Shown piece by piece: positions 1-8,531 of a stretch of DNA of 64,000 nt. This DNA is from FEN-1139 sp964396375 (GTDB lineage: Bacteria > Myxococcota_A > Polyangia > Polyangiales > Polyangiaceae), in contig CAYNEY010000022.1 of assembly GCA_964396375.1 (NCBI GenBank), positions 1 to 64,000 of the forward strand, read 5' to 3'. A program made the translations under genes and the position numbers. Below the pieces are notes generated by a model that saw only the letters and a program-made list of their open reading frames with translations, searched no databases and was not told where the DNA came from. Each line of letters starts with the position of its first letter. Position 1 is the first letter of the stretch.

Positions 1-336
1 CAGGCGGCATAGCGGGCCCGCAATGCCGGCGTTTCATCCTGTTCGGTGCTCTAGGCCACGTCTAGTCGTGCAGAGCGCGCTTCGTCAAGGGACAATGTCC
101 GGCTGACCAAAGAGCCTGGCTCCCGCCCTCACCCGCGTCATCCCTGACACACGGTCGTCATGTCCCACCACCGTTGGTGCTGCTCTGCACCCTTCGCGCC
201 TCCGCTGTGCCCTGCGTTTTGACACTACAACGAGCGATTCACTTTCTAGCAGGGCACTTCGGCCGGTCCGGGATCTACCCAGCACCTTCCGAGCATCGGT
301 GCTCTCAGCCCTGAGCGAAGAGCCTCTGCGCCCCGC
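1..336. other. no gene recognised; imperfect palindrome at 5-28
   Basis: This stretch lies downstream of the sigma-factor stop. The only open frame of note (minus strand, 66 codons) is Arg/Ser-rich, matches no family I know and is probably chance. An inverted repeat without a loop lies at positions 5-28: its centre is the palindrome GCGGGCCCGC and its outer arms GGCAT/ATGCC also pair, with one mismatched position. A weak 5-bp stem (CTCAG/CTGAG) sits at 304-315 but has no T-tract, so I do not call it a terminator. Confidence 0.4.
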
Positions 337-1200
337 TCAAGCGGCGACCTGCTGGGCGATCAGCGTGCGCAGGCGCTTCATGGCGCGGGAGTGGAGCTGG
401 GAGATTCGAGGTTCGCTCACGCCGAGTTCCTCCCCCAGATCCTTGAATTTGATGCCCCGGAAGTAGTGCATCGAGACGATGTGGCGCTCGCGCTCCGGGA
501 GCTGTTCCACGGCGCGTTGCAGAGCCTCACCGACCAGTTTCTGGTGGACTGCGGTCTCGCTGCTGTCCGAGAGTGAAGAGCTCAGCGCTCGGCCCTGCTC
601 CCACTCGCTCACGTCCTCCAGGCGCACCACTGAAGGCGGCAGAATGCTGGAACGGCCCTGTGCCTGGGCTTCGGCTGCCGCGGCACGAGCGCGCCGCGGG
701 AGCCAATCTTGGGCGCGCAGCTCATCCAGGATAGCCCCGCGGATCCGCACTCGGACATACCACTCGAAGCTCTCGTCTCGGTTGCAACCCTGCCGGCGGA
801 TCGCGTCCCAGAGGCCGGACATGCCCGCGGCGAGGAGGTCGTCGCGGAGCACGTTGCGCGGGAGCTTGCGCTGGAAGCCACCTACGATCACCCGAACCAG
901 CGGTAGATACTGATCGAGCAGGGCGGCGGCGGTCCGCTCGTCGAGACCGCCGAACCGCGTGGGCTTTCGATGCTGAGGCTCCGGCGCCCGCGTGACGTGC
1001 TGGCGCTTGCCCTCGACCCGACGTACCTCCGAGCGCCTACGCACCGGAGCTGGGATCACCGAGGGCCGCGGCCGCACCGAGTGTCGGAGCGGGCGGTAGT
1101 CGGGTGCACTCTCGAGCAGGTGCTCGAGACTGGTCCCAAGATCAAAATTCGTGACATCCGACTCCAACTTCCGAACTGCCCCAGCACTGCGAATCGCCAT
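337..1200 (-). CDS. FliA/WhiG-type (sigma-28 family) RNA polymerase sigma factor
   Basis: Predicted sigma factor of 287 aa that would direct RNA polymerase to an alternative promoter class. An uncharacterised, basic N-terminal extension of about 85 residues precedes region 2 (about 87-165), which carries the group-3 pattern around FEWYVRVRIRGAILDELRAQ; region 3 follows with DWLPRRARA. Region 4 (about 233-283) contains the helix-turn-helix KDLGEELGVSEPRISQLHSR. The ATG is preceded by GGAGG five bases upstream and by a consensus sigma-54 promoter, which fixes this start. It is transcribed away from pilMNOPQ. No flagellar operon is visible, so a motility role is not shown; family members also control sporulation or motility genes. 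The family is clear, the regulon is unknown. Confidence 0.9.
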   Translation of the reverse strand: MAIRSAGAVRKLESDVTNFDLGTSLEHLLESAPDYRPLRHSVRPRPSVIPAPVRRRSEVRRVEGKRQHVTRAPEPQHRKPTRFGGLDERTAAALLDQYLPLVRVIVGGFQRKLPRNVLRDDLLAAGMSGLWDAIRRQGCNRDESFEWYVRVRIRGAILDELRAQDWLPRRARAAAAEAQAQGRSSILPPSVVRLEDVSEWEQGRALSSSLSDSSETAVHQKLVGEALQRAVEQLPERERHIVSMHYFRGIKFKDLGEELGVSEPRISQLHSRAMKRLRTLIAQQVAA

Positions 1201-1226
1201 GACTGCCTCCGTGATGGCCTCCGTTC

Positions 1227-1242
1227 AGCAAGCCATGTGCCA
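1227..1242 (-). promoter_or_regulatory. consensus sigma-54 (-24/-12) promoter of the sigma-factor gene
   Basis: On the minus strand the sequence reads TGGCAC, five bases, TTGCT, an exact match to the sigma-54 consensus with the required GG-N10-GC spacing. The predicted start of transcription is near 1216, giving a leader of about 16 nt that contains GGAGG just ahead of the ATG at 1200. The spacing to the gene makes a chance match unlikely. An enhancer-binding activator would be required; no binding site for one was recognised. Confidence 0.75.
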
Positions 1243-1651
1243 CCTTGGCAAGCGCTCGGAATCCATCCGGTTCCCTGTCAACAGGTTGACGGCAGGGTCT
1301 TCTGTGACCCCGGAACGGGTGCAAGGGTTCTCGGGAGATTTCTGGGGAACCGCCCAAAGGTCGCGAAAACTCCAAAAGATGGAGGGGGGCAGAGAATTTG
1401 ACGGCCACGTCAGCAGGACAACACTACTGGGTCTCAATCGACCCGGACCCCCTCCGAGTGGGTCTTCAGTAACTTTAATTAATAGAAACGAATGGTTAGC
1501 CGTAGGGTCACCGGATACCCACCCGCCTCTTTGCGGCCGACCAGTCCTTCAGTTCTGGCAGCCGAGAAAAGTACTGCTGTCTTTTTGGAGTTTGGCGTCC
1601 GAGGGTGCGACGATTGATGTGGAGGCCGAGCCACTCGAGGGAACCTGCACG
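1243..1651. other. intergenic region upstream of pilM
   Basis: About 400 bp separate the divergent sigma-factor promoter from pilM. An open frame runs into pilM from 1151, but its first 167 codons resemble no protein and the conserved PilM N-terminus begins at 1652. An AT-rich island (TTTAATTAATAG) lies at about 1474-1485 in otherwise GC-rich DNA and may mark the pil promoter. At 1561-1568 GCCGAGAA is one base from the sigma-28 -10 consensus GCCGATAA, but no convincing -35 lies 15 bases upstream. Confidence 0.4.
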
Positions 1652-2722
1652 ATGGGCGAAGGCAAGAATCTGGTTGGTGTCGACATCGGCACGAGTTCCA
1701 TCAAAGTCTGCCAAGTCAAGGAGGGCCGTCGCGGGCCTACCTTGGTGAGGTTCGGCTATGCGCCGTTGCCACCCCAGGCCATCGTGGATGGACAGGTGAT
1801 GGACGCGGCCGTGGTCGTCGAGACGTTGGTCCAAGTCATGAAGCGCGCCCGGATCTCCGAGCGCAATGTGGCGGTCAGTGTCTCTGGCCAGAGCGTGATC
1901 ATCCGGAAGATCAGTGTTCCGATGATGACGCCGGCTGAGCTCGACGAGCAGATCCACTGGGAGGCTGAGCAGCATATTCCCTTCGACATCAAGGACGTCG
2001 AGGTCGACTACCAGGTGCTCAAGCGTCGGCCCGAGACCAGCCAGATGGATCTTCTGCTGGTCGCGGCCAAGAAGGACCACATCAACGACTACACTCAGCT
2101 GCTCCGCAACGCCAAATTGCGGCCGGTGGTCTGTGACATCGACGCATTCTGTTTGCAGAACCTCTTCGAGTACACCCGCGGGGTACCAGAGGATCGCACG
2201 GTGGCGCTGATCAACGTGGGGGCCAGCCTCTCGTCGCTGAACATCCTCGCCAACGGTGTCAGCGTCTTCACCCGCGAGATCGCCACCGGTGGCAACGCCG
2301 TCACCGAGCAGATTCAGAAGGCCATGAGCCTTCCCTTCGATCAGGCAGAGGCCTACAAATGCGGCACTGAGCCGCCCGGTGTCCAAAATCAGGGGATCGT
2401 GCCCCAGCAGGTGATGGGGATCCTCCAGACTGCCTCCGACAACATCGCCGCCGAGATCCAGCGCAGCTTGGACTTCTTCGTGGCCACCAGCGGTGACAGC
2501 GAGATCTCCGGGCTGTTCATGTCGGGGGGCAGCACCAACTTGGCGCCGCTCCGCAACGCGGTGGAGAAGCGCACTCGGCTCTCGGTGGCCACCTGGTCAC
2601 CCCTCGAGCGCTTCAGCGTCGATCCAAAGCATGTGAATGAGGCGGAGCTGCTCAGTCGAGCCTCTCAGCTCGGGATCGCGCTTGGCCTCACCCTCCGAAG
2701 GGACAAGGAGGCGCGAACATGA
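1652..2722 (+). CDS. pilM: type IV pilus assembly protein PilM
   Basis: Actin/FtsA-like cytoplasmic ATP-binding protein (356 aa) of the type IV pilus alignment complex; it docks the N-terminal tail of PilN and links motor ATPases to the envelope complex. The phosphate-1 loop GVDIGTSSIK lies at residues 8-17. A second nucleotide-binding segment (INVGASLSSL) is near residue 187 and the adenosine motif LFMSGGSTNL near 288. The start at 1652 was chosen because homology begins there, although the frame is open upstream. Its stop overlaps the pilN start as ATGA, indicating translational coupling. Length is normal for the family. Confidence 0.95.
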   Translation: MGEGKNLVGVDIGTSSIKVCQVKEGRRGPTLVRFGYAPLPPQAIVDGQVMDAAVVVETLVQVMKRARISERNVAVSVSGQSVIIRKISVPMMTPAELDEQIHWEAEQHIPFDIKDVEVDYQVLKRRPETSQMDLLLVAAKKDHINDYTQLLRNAKLRPVVCDIDAFCLQNLFEYTRGVPEDRTVALINVGASLSSLNILANGVSVFTREIATGGNAVTEQIQKAMSLPFDQAEAYKCGTEPPGVQNQGIVPQQVMGILQTASDNIAAEIQRSLDFFVATSGDSEISGLFMSGGSTNLAPLRNAVEKRTRLSVATWSPLERFSVDPKHVNEAELLSRASQLGIALGLTLRRDKEART

Positions 2723-3357
2723 TTCGCATCAACCTCCTACCGAAGAAGAAGCGCACCGAGGCCTCTCGCTCCGATGGGCAGGGCTGGCTGGTAGCCATCC
2801 TGGTGCTGATGCTCATCGAGGTGGTCGGCCTATTTGCTTTCCACTCCTTCACGGAAGGTAAGCTGAAGGAGCAGAGTCGCAAGAACAACGAGCTTACGGC
2901 GCAGATCGAGCAGTCGAAGCGGGCGGTGGCCAACCACCCCGAGGTGAAGGCCAAGCTCGAGCAGCTCCGTGCACGCGAGGATGCCATCTCTGCGCTGCAG
3001 AGCGCCCGCACTGGGCCAACCGCGGTGTTGCTGGAGCTGGCGCGCATCCTGACCCCAGGCCGTGGGCCAACCGTGGACGCGGCCCAGCTCGACACTCTGC
3101 GTCGTGAGAACCCGTTGGCCCTGTTCACACCCAACTGGGATCCGCGGCGGCTGTGGTTGACTCGGTTCACCGAGGAGGAACGTGAGGTGAGAATCGTCGG
3201 TGTGGCGCGGGATGGTGAGGACGTGAGCGAGTTTGCGCGACGCCTCAATCTTTCGGCGTTCTTCAGCGACGTGCGCCTGCTGCCGGGCAAGCGCACCACC
3301 CTGCCCTCTGGCCTCGAACTCGTCGATTTCGAACTCCAAGCGCGAGCGAGGTACTGA
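2719..3357 (+). CDS. pilN: type IV pilus inner-membrane protein PilN
   Basis: Bitopic inner-membrane protein of 212 aa. The conserved N-terminal tail MIRINLLPKKKR is the segment that binds the PilM groove in characterised systems. A single membrane helix follows at about residues 22-42, then a long charged coiled-coil-prone stretch (about 45-95) and a periplasmic ferredoxin-like fold that pairs with PilO. The start overlaps the pilM stop by 4 nt and pilO begins 1 nt after this stop, so the genes form one operon. Confidence 0.93.
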   Translation: MIRINLLPKKKRTEASRSDGQGWLVAILVLMLIEVVGLFAFHSFTEGKLKEQSRKNNELTAQIEQSKRAVANHPEVKAKLEQLRAREDAISALQSARTGPTAVLLELARILTPGRGPTVDAAQLDTLRRENPLALFTPNWDPRRLWLTRFTEEEREVRIVGVARDGEDVSEFARRLNLSAFFSDVRLLPGKRTTLPSGLELVDFELQARARY

Positions 3358-3358
3358 T

Positions 3359-3967
3359 ATGGCATCGCTCAATCTCGACAAGCTCTCGGGTCTGACCAAG
3401 GTCGCCATCGGGTTCGTGATCGTGGTGGTCTTGGCTGCCGGGTATTTCTTCGTGTTCTACAGTGAACTGGCTGCGGCCATCGAGCGTGCGCAGCAGGCCG
3501 AGAGCGGCCTGCGGCGTGATCTGGCCGATGCCCGTCAAAATGAGCATCTTTACCAGAAGGATTTGGCGGAGCTCGCCGACCGTGAGCAGCGCCAGAACCA
3601 ACTGAGCAAGATCCTCCCCACCACCACTGAGTACCCGGCGTTTCTGAGTTCCATCCAGAGTGCGGCCAACGTTTCGGGTGTGACCCTCTCGGCCTGGGCA
3701 CCGCAACCCGAGACGACCGAGAAGTTCTACGCGCGGGTGCCCATGCGTATCGAGCTCGAGGGGCGCTTCCATCAGATCGCCAAGTTTTTCTACGGTGTCG
3801 GCCAGCTCGATCGGATCATCAACCTGGAGAACATCGCGATGACCGATCCGAAGCCCCTTGAACAGGATGTGCTGGTGAAGGTGACGGGCCTGGCTACTGC
3901 CTTCCGAGCGCTCGGCACCACGGACACGCAAGAGAGCAAGCGTCCGGCAGGGGGAGCGACGAAATGA
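3359..3967 (+). CDS. pilO: type IV pilus inner-membrane protein PilO
   Basis: PilO-family protein of 202 aa that heterodimerises with PilN in the periplasm and connects to PilP. One membrane helix lies at about residues 18-37 (VAIGFVIVVVLAAGYFFVFY), followed by a coiled coil (about 40-85) and the periplasmic domain. The open frame extends upstream into pilN, but ATG 3359 lies one base after the pilN stop and gives the usual short cytoplasmic N-terminus. Its stop overlaps pilP by 4 nt (ATGA). Confidence 0.92.
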   Translation: MASLNLDKLSGLTKVAIGFVIVVVLAAGYFFVFYSELAAAIERAQQAESGLRRDLADARQNEHLYQKDLAELADREQRQNQLSKILPTTTEYPAFLSSIQSAANVSGVTLSAWAPQPETTEKFYARVPMRIELEGRFHQIAKFFYGVGQLDRIINLENIAMTDPKPLEQDVLVKVTGLATAFRALGTTDTQESKRPAGGATK

Positions 3968-4590
3968 CGCGCCGAGGCCAACTGCTGCTCATCCTGGCTG
4001 CTTTCGGCTGGGGTTGTGAAGAAGAGGTCGTGACCTCGAGCAATGCGGGAGCTACCGCCCCGGTCACCGATCGCAAGACCATGGCTGGTAGCCAAGGCTC
4101 GGCCGTGCCGTCGGCGAGCGCCAGTGGTCTGCCCAAGGTGCCGATCCAAGAAGTGGAGTTCAACGAGAGCGAGCGGAGTCGTGATCCGTTTCGTTCCTAC
4201 GCCCAACGGTTCATCGAAGAGGCTCGCACCATGACCAAGTCGCAACGGCAGGTGGTGCTCGCCGACTACGGGATCGATGAGTTGCGACTGGTCGGTATCG
4301 TCTCCGGGGTGACCGACGCCCGGGCCATGCTGGTCGATCCGACGGGCCGCGGGCATGTGGTACGACGCGGTCAGTTCGTGGGAAAGGCCGAGATCGTCGA
4401 GGGGGACGCCCAGGGCGCCCCTGCCTACGAGATCAACTGGCGGATCGATCGGATCCGCGACAGCGACCTTGTGCTGGTCCGTGAAGATCCCAAGAACCCC
4501 GAGGTTCCCAGCTCCACGCGGGTGATCGTGCTTCATCCTGAGGGAGACCCGAAGATGCTGCTGGACCCAGGAATCCTGAGCGGTCGTTGA
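3964..4590 (+). CDS. pilP: type IV pilus lipoprotein PilP
   Basis: Lipoprotein of 208 aa linking the PilN/PilO inner-membrane complex to the secretin PilQ. A signal peptide ends in the lipobox-like FGWGC, with Cys at about residue 18. A Ser/Ala-rich flexible linker follows (about 20-60), then the beta-sandwich domain typical of PilP, where RLVGIVSG and PTGRGHVVRRGQFVG begin recognisable strands. Position between pilO and pilQ is canonical. An 80-bp gap with a new ribosome site separates it from pilQ. Confidence 0.92.
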   Translation: MTRRGQLLLILAAFGWGCEEEVVTSSNAGATAPVTDRKTMAGSQGSAVPSASASGLPKVPIQEVEFNESERSRDPFRSYAQRFIEEARTMTKSQRQVVLADYGIDELRLVGIVSGVTDARAMLVDPTGRGHVVRRGQFVGKAEIVEGDAQGAPAYEINWRIDRIRDSDLVLVREDPKNPEVPSSTRVIVLHPEGDPKMLLDPGILSGR

Positions 4591-4669
4591 GCCGGTTTTC
4601 GGGGGAATCGGGAAATTCCGACGCCTTGGCGCGTCAGGGATTTGTGATCGGCCAAAAATAGAGGCTACG

Positions 4670-7024
4670 ATGGGCCGCCTGAGGCCAAGGCCTGTCCTTG
4701 AGCCTCTCCAGCCGATGGAAGCGAGATGTAGGATGAGGTCAAGGTCCACACGTTACGGGCTGTGCTCGATTCCGGTTGCCCTGTTCGCCACGCTCGCCAT
4801 GCCGGAGCCACTCGGGGCCGAGCCTGTGCGGGTGGCGACCGAGCTGCGCGTCGAACCCGGACAGTCCGGCAGCCCAAGCCTGGTCCGCGTCCGCTTCAAC
4901 CGTACCCCCGAGTACACCGCTCGGTACGAACGAGAGGCCCGCCGCATCGTGATCGATGTCGCAGACACAGGCATCACCGAGAAACCTTGGGTGGTGACGC
5001 CGAGTGCCGGACTCATCGCTGGTGTTCTGACGCAGACCTACCGCAACGAAGGTAAGGAGCTGTTGCGGATCTGGGTGACGCTGGCCAAGGATGCCGAGTA
5101 CCGGGTCGCCGCCGACGGCACGGATCTGGTGGTGGCGGTCGATGACAGCGGCTCTTTTTCCCGTGCCCTGCCCTCCGCTGCCAAGACGGTTGCGCAGCCA
5201 GAGCCGAGCGCGATCACGGATGTGCGCTTCGAGCAGCGAGGTCTCACCGACCGGCTTCGCATCGAGCTCTCCTCGGTGCCTCGGTTCCGTACCGAGCGCG
5301 TGGGGGAACGTCTGGTGCGGATTGCCCTGGAAGCGAGCACTCTCCCCACCCAGCTGGCTCGCGTACTCGACCTTTCGAAGGCGGGTCAATACCTGACCCA
5401 TGTCGCAAGCTATCCCGATCCTGGGAGCCCAGCGCGCGTGCTTCTCGAGGCCGAGCTTCGCCCTGGCTGCGAGCAGCGGTTGTCGGTGGAGGGGCGGGCG
5501 CTGGTCTGGGAGTTTTACCGAGCTGATTCGTTGCCCTCGTCCATGACCGGGGTCGCGAGTGACGGTGGCGTTGCGCGGCGCACCAAGGCTTTCTCCGATC
5601 CCGGACCAGAGGTCGAGCTGCAGAAGATCGAGGGCGCGCCGATGCTGGAAGAGCACCGGGGCGCGGTGGAGGAGGCGCGTGGTGTCACCCCCCAGCTCTT
5701 CGCCCAGCAGCGCCCCGGAAACTTCACCGGTCGTCGCATCGATCTCGATCTGAAGGACGCGGACATCCACAACGTGCTGCGGCTGTTGGCTGATGTTGGA
5801 CAGGTGAATGTCGTCACGGCGGACAACGTGGGTGGCACGGTGACCATCCGGATGCGCAACGTCCCCTGGGATCAGGCACTGGACGTGATTCTGCAGGCCA
5901 AGAGCCTGGGCATGGTACGTCAGGCCAACATGATCCGGGTCGCGCCGCTCGCCGATCTGGAGAAGGAGAGGGATCTTGCCATCGCGCGTGCCAAGCAGGA
6001 GGTCCAGCTGGCGCCAGTCGAGACTCGCCTGATCCCGGTGAGCTACGCCCGCGCGACCGACATCCAGCAGCGTGCCCGGGATCTCCTCTCCGAGCGCGGC
6101 AGCATCGCCGTCGATGAGCGCACCAACGTGATGATCGTGCGTGATGTTGCCGGTAACATGAACCAAATCGAGGAGCTTACCCGGGCCCTTGACACCCAGA
6201 CTCCTCAGGTGCTGGTCGAGGCGCGGATCATCGAAGCCACCAGCCGCTACACTCGAGACATCGGCATTCAGTGGGGTGGCGATGCCACCTTCTCCGCTGC
6301 TACGGCCAATCCCACCGGGTTGGCCTTCCCGAACACGGTGGGCATCGCGGGTGGAGCGAGCGATGGTGACACCCCGACCGCCGGACTCTCTGCCACCTCC
6401 AACACGGTGGCCAACCCCAATTTTGCGGTGAATCTCCCGGCAGCGGTGGGCACCGGCTCCGGTGGTGCGATCGGGCTCACCTTCGGTTCCATCGACAACA
6501 CCATCAACCTCGCGCTGCGGCTCTCTGCGGCCGAGGCCACCGGTATGGTTCGGATCTTGAGCAGCCCGCGCGTTCTCACCCTCGACAACCGAGACGCGCG
6601 GATCGCCCAGGGCACGCTGATTCCTTTCTCACAGGTCAGTGCCCAGGGTGTGCAGACCACCTTCCAGGAAGCCAAACTCCAGCTGTTGGTCTCACCACAT
6701 GTGACCGCAGATGGCAGCGTCTCCATGAAGGTCAAGATCAACCGCGACGAGCCCGACTTCAACCAGACCTCGGCCCGGGGCGATCCGACCATCTTGAAGC
6801 GCGAGGCGGAGACCGAGCTTCTGGTGATGGACGGACACACCGCCGTCATCGGTGGGATCTACACCAGAAATACCGGTCGCAACCTCGACCAGGTTCCCTT
6901 CTTCGGTGATATCCCGATCATCGGTCTGCTCTTCCAGCATCGCAGGGCGAGCGATCAACGCGGCGAGTTGGTGATCTTCCTCACGCCTCGGATCGTCAAC
7001 CGTGCCGAAGCGCTCGGTCGGTAG
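4670..7024 (+). CDS. pilQ: type IV pilus secretin PilQ
   Basis: Outer-membrane secretin (up to 784 aa) through which the pilus fibre passes. In order: signal peptide, AMIN-type peptidoglycan-binding domains (about residues 55-280), an N0/STN domain from about 350 (RIDLDLKDADIHNVLRLLAD), a KH-like secretin N1 domain (about 450-510), and the C-terminal secretin barrel containing the VPFFGDIPIIGLLF signature near the end. ATG 4670 has a good site (AGAGG), but an in-frame ATG at 4733 leaves a cleaner signal peptide (hydrophobic core LCSIPVALFATLAM), so 4733 may be the true start. It is the last clear pil gene. Confidence 0.94.
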   Translation: MGRLRPRPVLEPLQPMEARCRMRSRSTRYGLCSIPVALFATLAMPEPLGAEPVRVATELRVEPGQSGSPSLVRVRFNRTPEYTARYEREARRIVIDVADTGITEKPWVVTPSAGLIAGVLTQTYRNEGKELLRIWVTLAKDAEYRVAADGTDLVVAVDDSGSFSRALPSAAKTVAQPEPSAITDVRFEQRGLTDRLRIELSSVPRFRTERVGERLVRIALEASTLPTQLARVLDLSKAGQYLTHVASYPDPGSPARVLLEAELRPGCEQRLSVEGRALVWEFYRADSLPSSMTGVASDGGVARRTKAFSDPGPEVELQKIEGAPMLEEHRGAVEEARGVTPQLFAQQRPGNFTGRRIDLDLKDADIHNVLRLLADVGQVNVVTADNVGGTVTIRMRNVPWDQALDVILQAKSLGMVRQANMIRVAPLADLEKERDLAIARAKQEVQLAPVETRLIPVSYARATDIQQRARDLLSERGSIAVDERTNVMIVRDVAGNMNQIEELTRALDTQTPQVLVEARIIEATSRYTRDIGIQWGGDATFSAATANPTGLAFPNTVGIAGGASDGDTPTAGLSATSNTVANPNFAVNLPAAVGTGSGGAIGLTFGSIDNTINLALRLSAAEATGMVRILSSPRVLTLDNRDARIAQGTLIPFSQVSAQGVQTTFQEAKLQLLVSPHVTADGSVSMKVKINRDEPDFNQTSARGDPTILKREAETELLVMDGHTAVIGGIYTRNTGRNLDQVPFFGDIPIIGLLFQHRRASDQRGELVIFLTPRIVNRAEALGR

Positions 7025-7037
7025 GGGATCGAGCTGG

Positions 7038-8531
7038 ATGGCCTGGGGCCGAGCGGCTGGGTCACGGGTGCTTCTGGCTGCGGTCCTCCTTGGCCTGCCC
7101 ACCCCGAGCTTCGCCTTCGACACCCAGGTCGACGCGCGAAGCACTCTGCAGCTCTACACCGTTCGGAGTCGCTTCGGCACTCCGGTGGTGATGCGCGAGC
7201 GTCTGACCCACGAGCTTGGGCTCGAGATCTACGAAGACTGGAACGACCCCGAATCGGCCAGGCCCACCGCTGCACCCGGCCCCTCGGTGGTCGGCCATTT
7301 TCGGCTACGTCTAGACGGGGACTACGGCGTGGCCGCCCGCGAGCGTGCGCCGAACGACCCGGATCACTTCATCCCTGGGCTCGAAACTACCCCCATCGAT
7401 CTCTCGGTGGGCACGATTGAGGTACGCGATCTGTTTCGACGCACCACTCGGATCTCGGTTGGTCGCCACCTTCGGATCGACGAACTCGGGTTCATGTCCT
7501 ACGACGGAGTGAGCGTAGCGTTCTCGCCGCGTCAGCTGTTCATCCTCGAGGGCTTCGCTGGCTACGAGCAGCGGGGGGGGTTGCCGTTCCTCTCGACCTC
7601 GCGCTACGAACCGGGTGGAGTGTGGCGTGGGGACCGCGCAGAGTTCAGTCCGGAACTCTACCCTTCGTACCTCAGCGTAACCAGGCCGGCACGCGCCGCT
7701 GGAGGGGGCCTCACGATCCTCGCCATCCCCACCTTGACCCTCCGCACCGACTACCGGCGCGTTACCGAGCGCGATCGGGTGGTCACCAGTCCCTTTCTTG
7801 ACCAAAGCGGGGAGCTCGAGACCTTGGCGTTGGCTCGTGTCTCGAGTGAGAAAGTCGGGATTTCTGCGCGTTTCATGCCCTCTGGGCGCCTTCGGTGGGA
7901 CACCGCGGCGGTCTACGACGTTTTTCGCGGTGAGCTCGGGGAGCACAGAAGTCAACTCGAGCTTCTGCTCCACCGCCGTGTGCGGGCGCGCTTCACCCAT
8001 CGCTATCAGGTTCCAAGCTTCGATGGCGACAGCATCTTCAACTGGTTTGGCGCCGAGCCGAGCCTGCTGTTGGAGAGCGGGGCTGTGGTTGAACTCTCGC
8101 CGCGCTGGGAATCCTACGGGTCCCTTGGAGCGCGCTTCTTCGGCGTGGGGCACGCGGCTTCGGCTGCCTCCCGAGCCAGTGTGGAGCAAGACGGCTTGGG
8201 GCGGACGGGGGTGGCGTACCGTCACCGTGGGCACGTGACCAGCCTCGACGCCAGCCTGGAGGCAGGGGAGGCAGCGCGGCTCTTGTTCGTCGACCTGGCT
8301 ACACGCCGTCGCCTGTTCACGGATCACCTCGAGGCTGGGCTGCTCACCGGCGTCTCTCACTACCGCGATCGACGATTGTTCGATCAATCGGAGACAGCCG
8401 CCCTGTACGTGGCGAGCGTTACCTATCGACCGAGCGCTTCGCCACGTTTGGTGGCCGAGTGGGAGCATGTCTTGGTCGAGACCCGTGCTCAGCGTTTCCG
8501 ACTGATGGTTGGCATGGAGGCCTTGTGGTGA
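7038..8531 (+). CDS. predicted outer-membrane beta-barrel protein (possible porin partner of the cytochrome)
   Basis: No family recognised with certainty. The 497-aa product has a clear signal peptide (about residues 1-26, ending TPSFA) and an alternating polar/hydrophobic pattern with frequent Tyr, Phe, Arg and Gly typical of beta-barrels. It ends in Trp, the usual last residue of BAM-inserted proteins. It starts 13 bp after pilQ; an in-frame ATG at 7002 inside pilQ would bury the signal peptide. Its stop overlaps the GTG start of the multiheme cytochrome gene. That pairing recalls MtrB/OmbB-type porins, though it is shorter than MtrB. Alternatives are another surface barrel or a pilus-associated protein. 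Confidence 0.72.
   Translation: MAWGRAAGSRVLLAAVLLGLPTPSFAFDTQVDARSTLQLYTVRSRFGTPVVMRERLTHELGLEIYEDWNDPESARPTAAPGPSVVGHFRLRLDGDYGVAARERAPNDPDHFIPGLETTPIDLSVGTIEVRDLFRRTTRISVGRHLRIDELGFMSYDGVSVAFSPRQLFILEGFAGYEQRGGLPFLSTSRYEPGGVWRGDRAEFSPELYPSYLSVTRPARAAGGGLTILAIPTLTLRTDYRRVTERDRVVTSPFLDQSGELETLALARVSSEKVGISARFMPSGRLRWDTAAVYDVFRGELGEHRSQLELLLHRRVRARFTHRYQVPSFDGDSIFNWFGAEPSLLLESGAVVELSPRWESYGSLGARFFGVGHAASAASRASVEQDGLGRTGVAYRHRGHVTSLDASLEAGEAARLLFVDLATRRRLFTDHLEAGLLTGVSHYRDRRLFDQSETAALYVASVTYRPSASPRLVAEWEHVLVETRAQRFRLMVGMEALW

Noticed and set aside
85..285. 66-codon minus-strand frame near the window start
   Set aside because: Arg/Ser-rich with no motif, poor start context and no neighbours supporting it.
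1151..1651. Extension of pilM to a 523-aa protein
   Set aside because: The first 167 codons show no protein-like pattern and overlap the sigma-factor promoter; family homology begins at 1652.
1508..2386. 292-codon minus-strand frame opposite pilM
   Set aside because: It is a shadow of the conserved PilM reading frame in GC-rich DNA; its product has no domain character.
4739..6166. 475-codon minus-strand frame opposite pilQ
   Set aside because: Fully antisense to the well-conserved secretin gene and His/Arg-rich, as expected for a shadow frame.
7311..8468. 385-codon minus-strand frame opposite the barrel gene
   Set aside because: The plus-strand product has a signal peptide, C-terminal Trp and operon coupling; the antisense product has no recognisable features.
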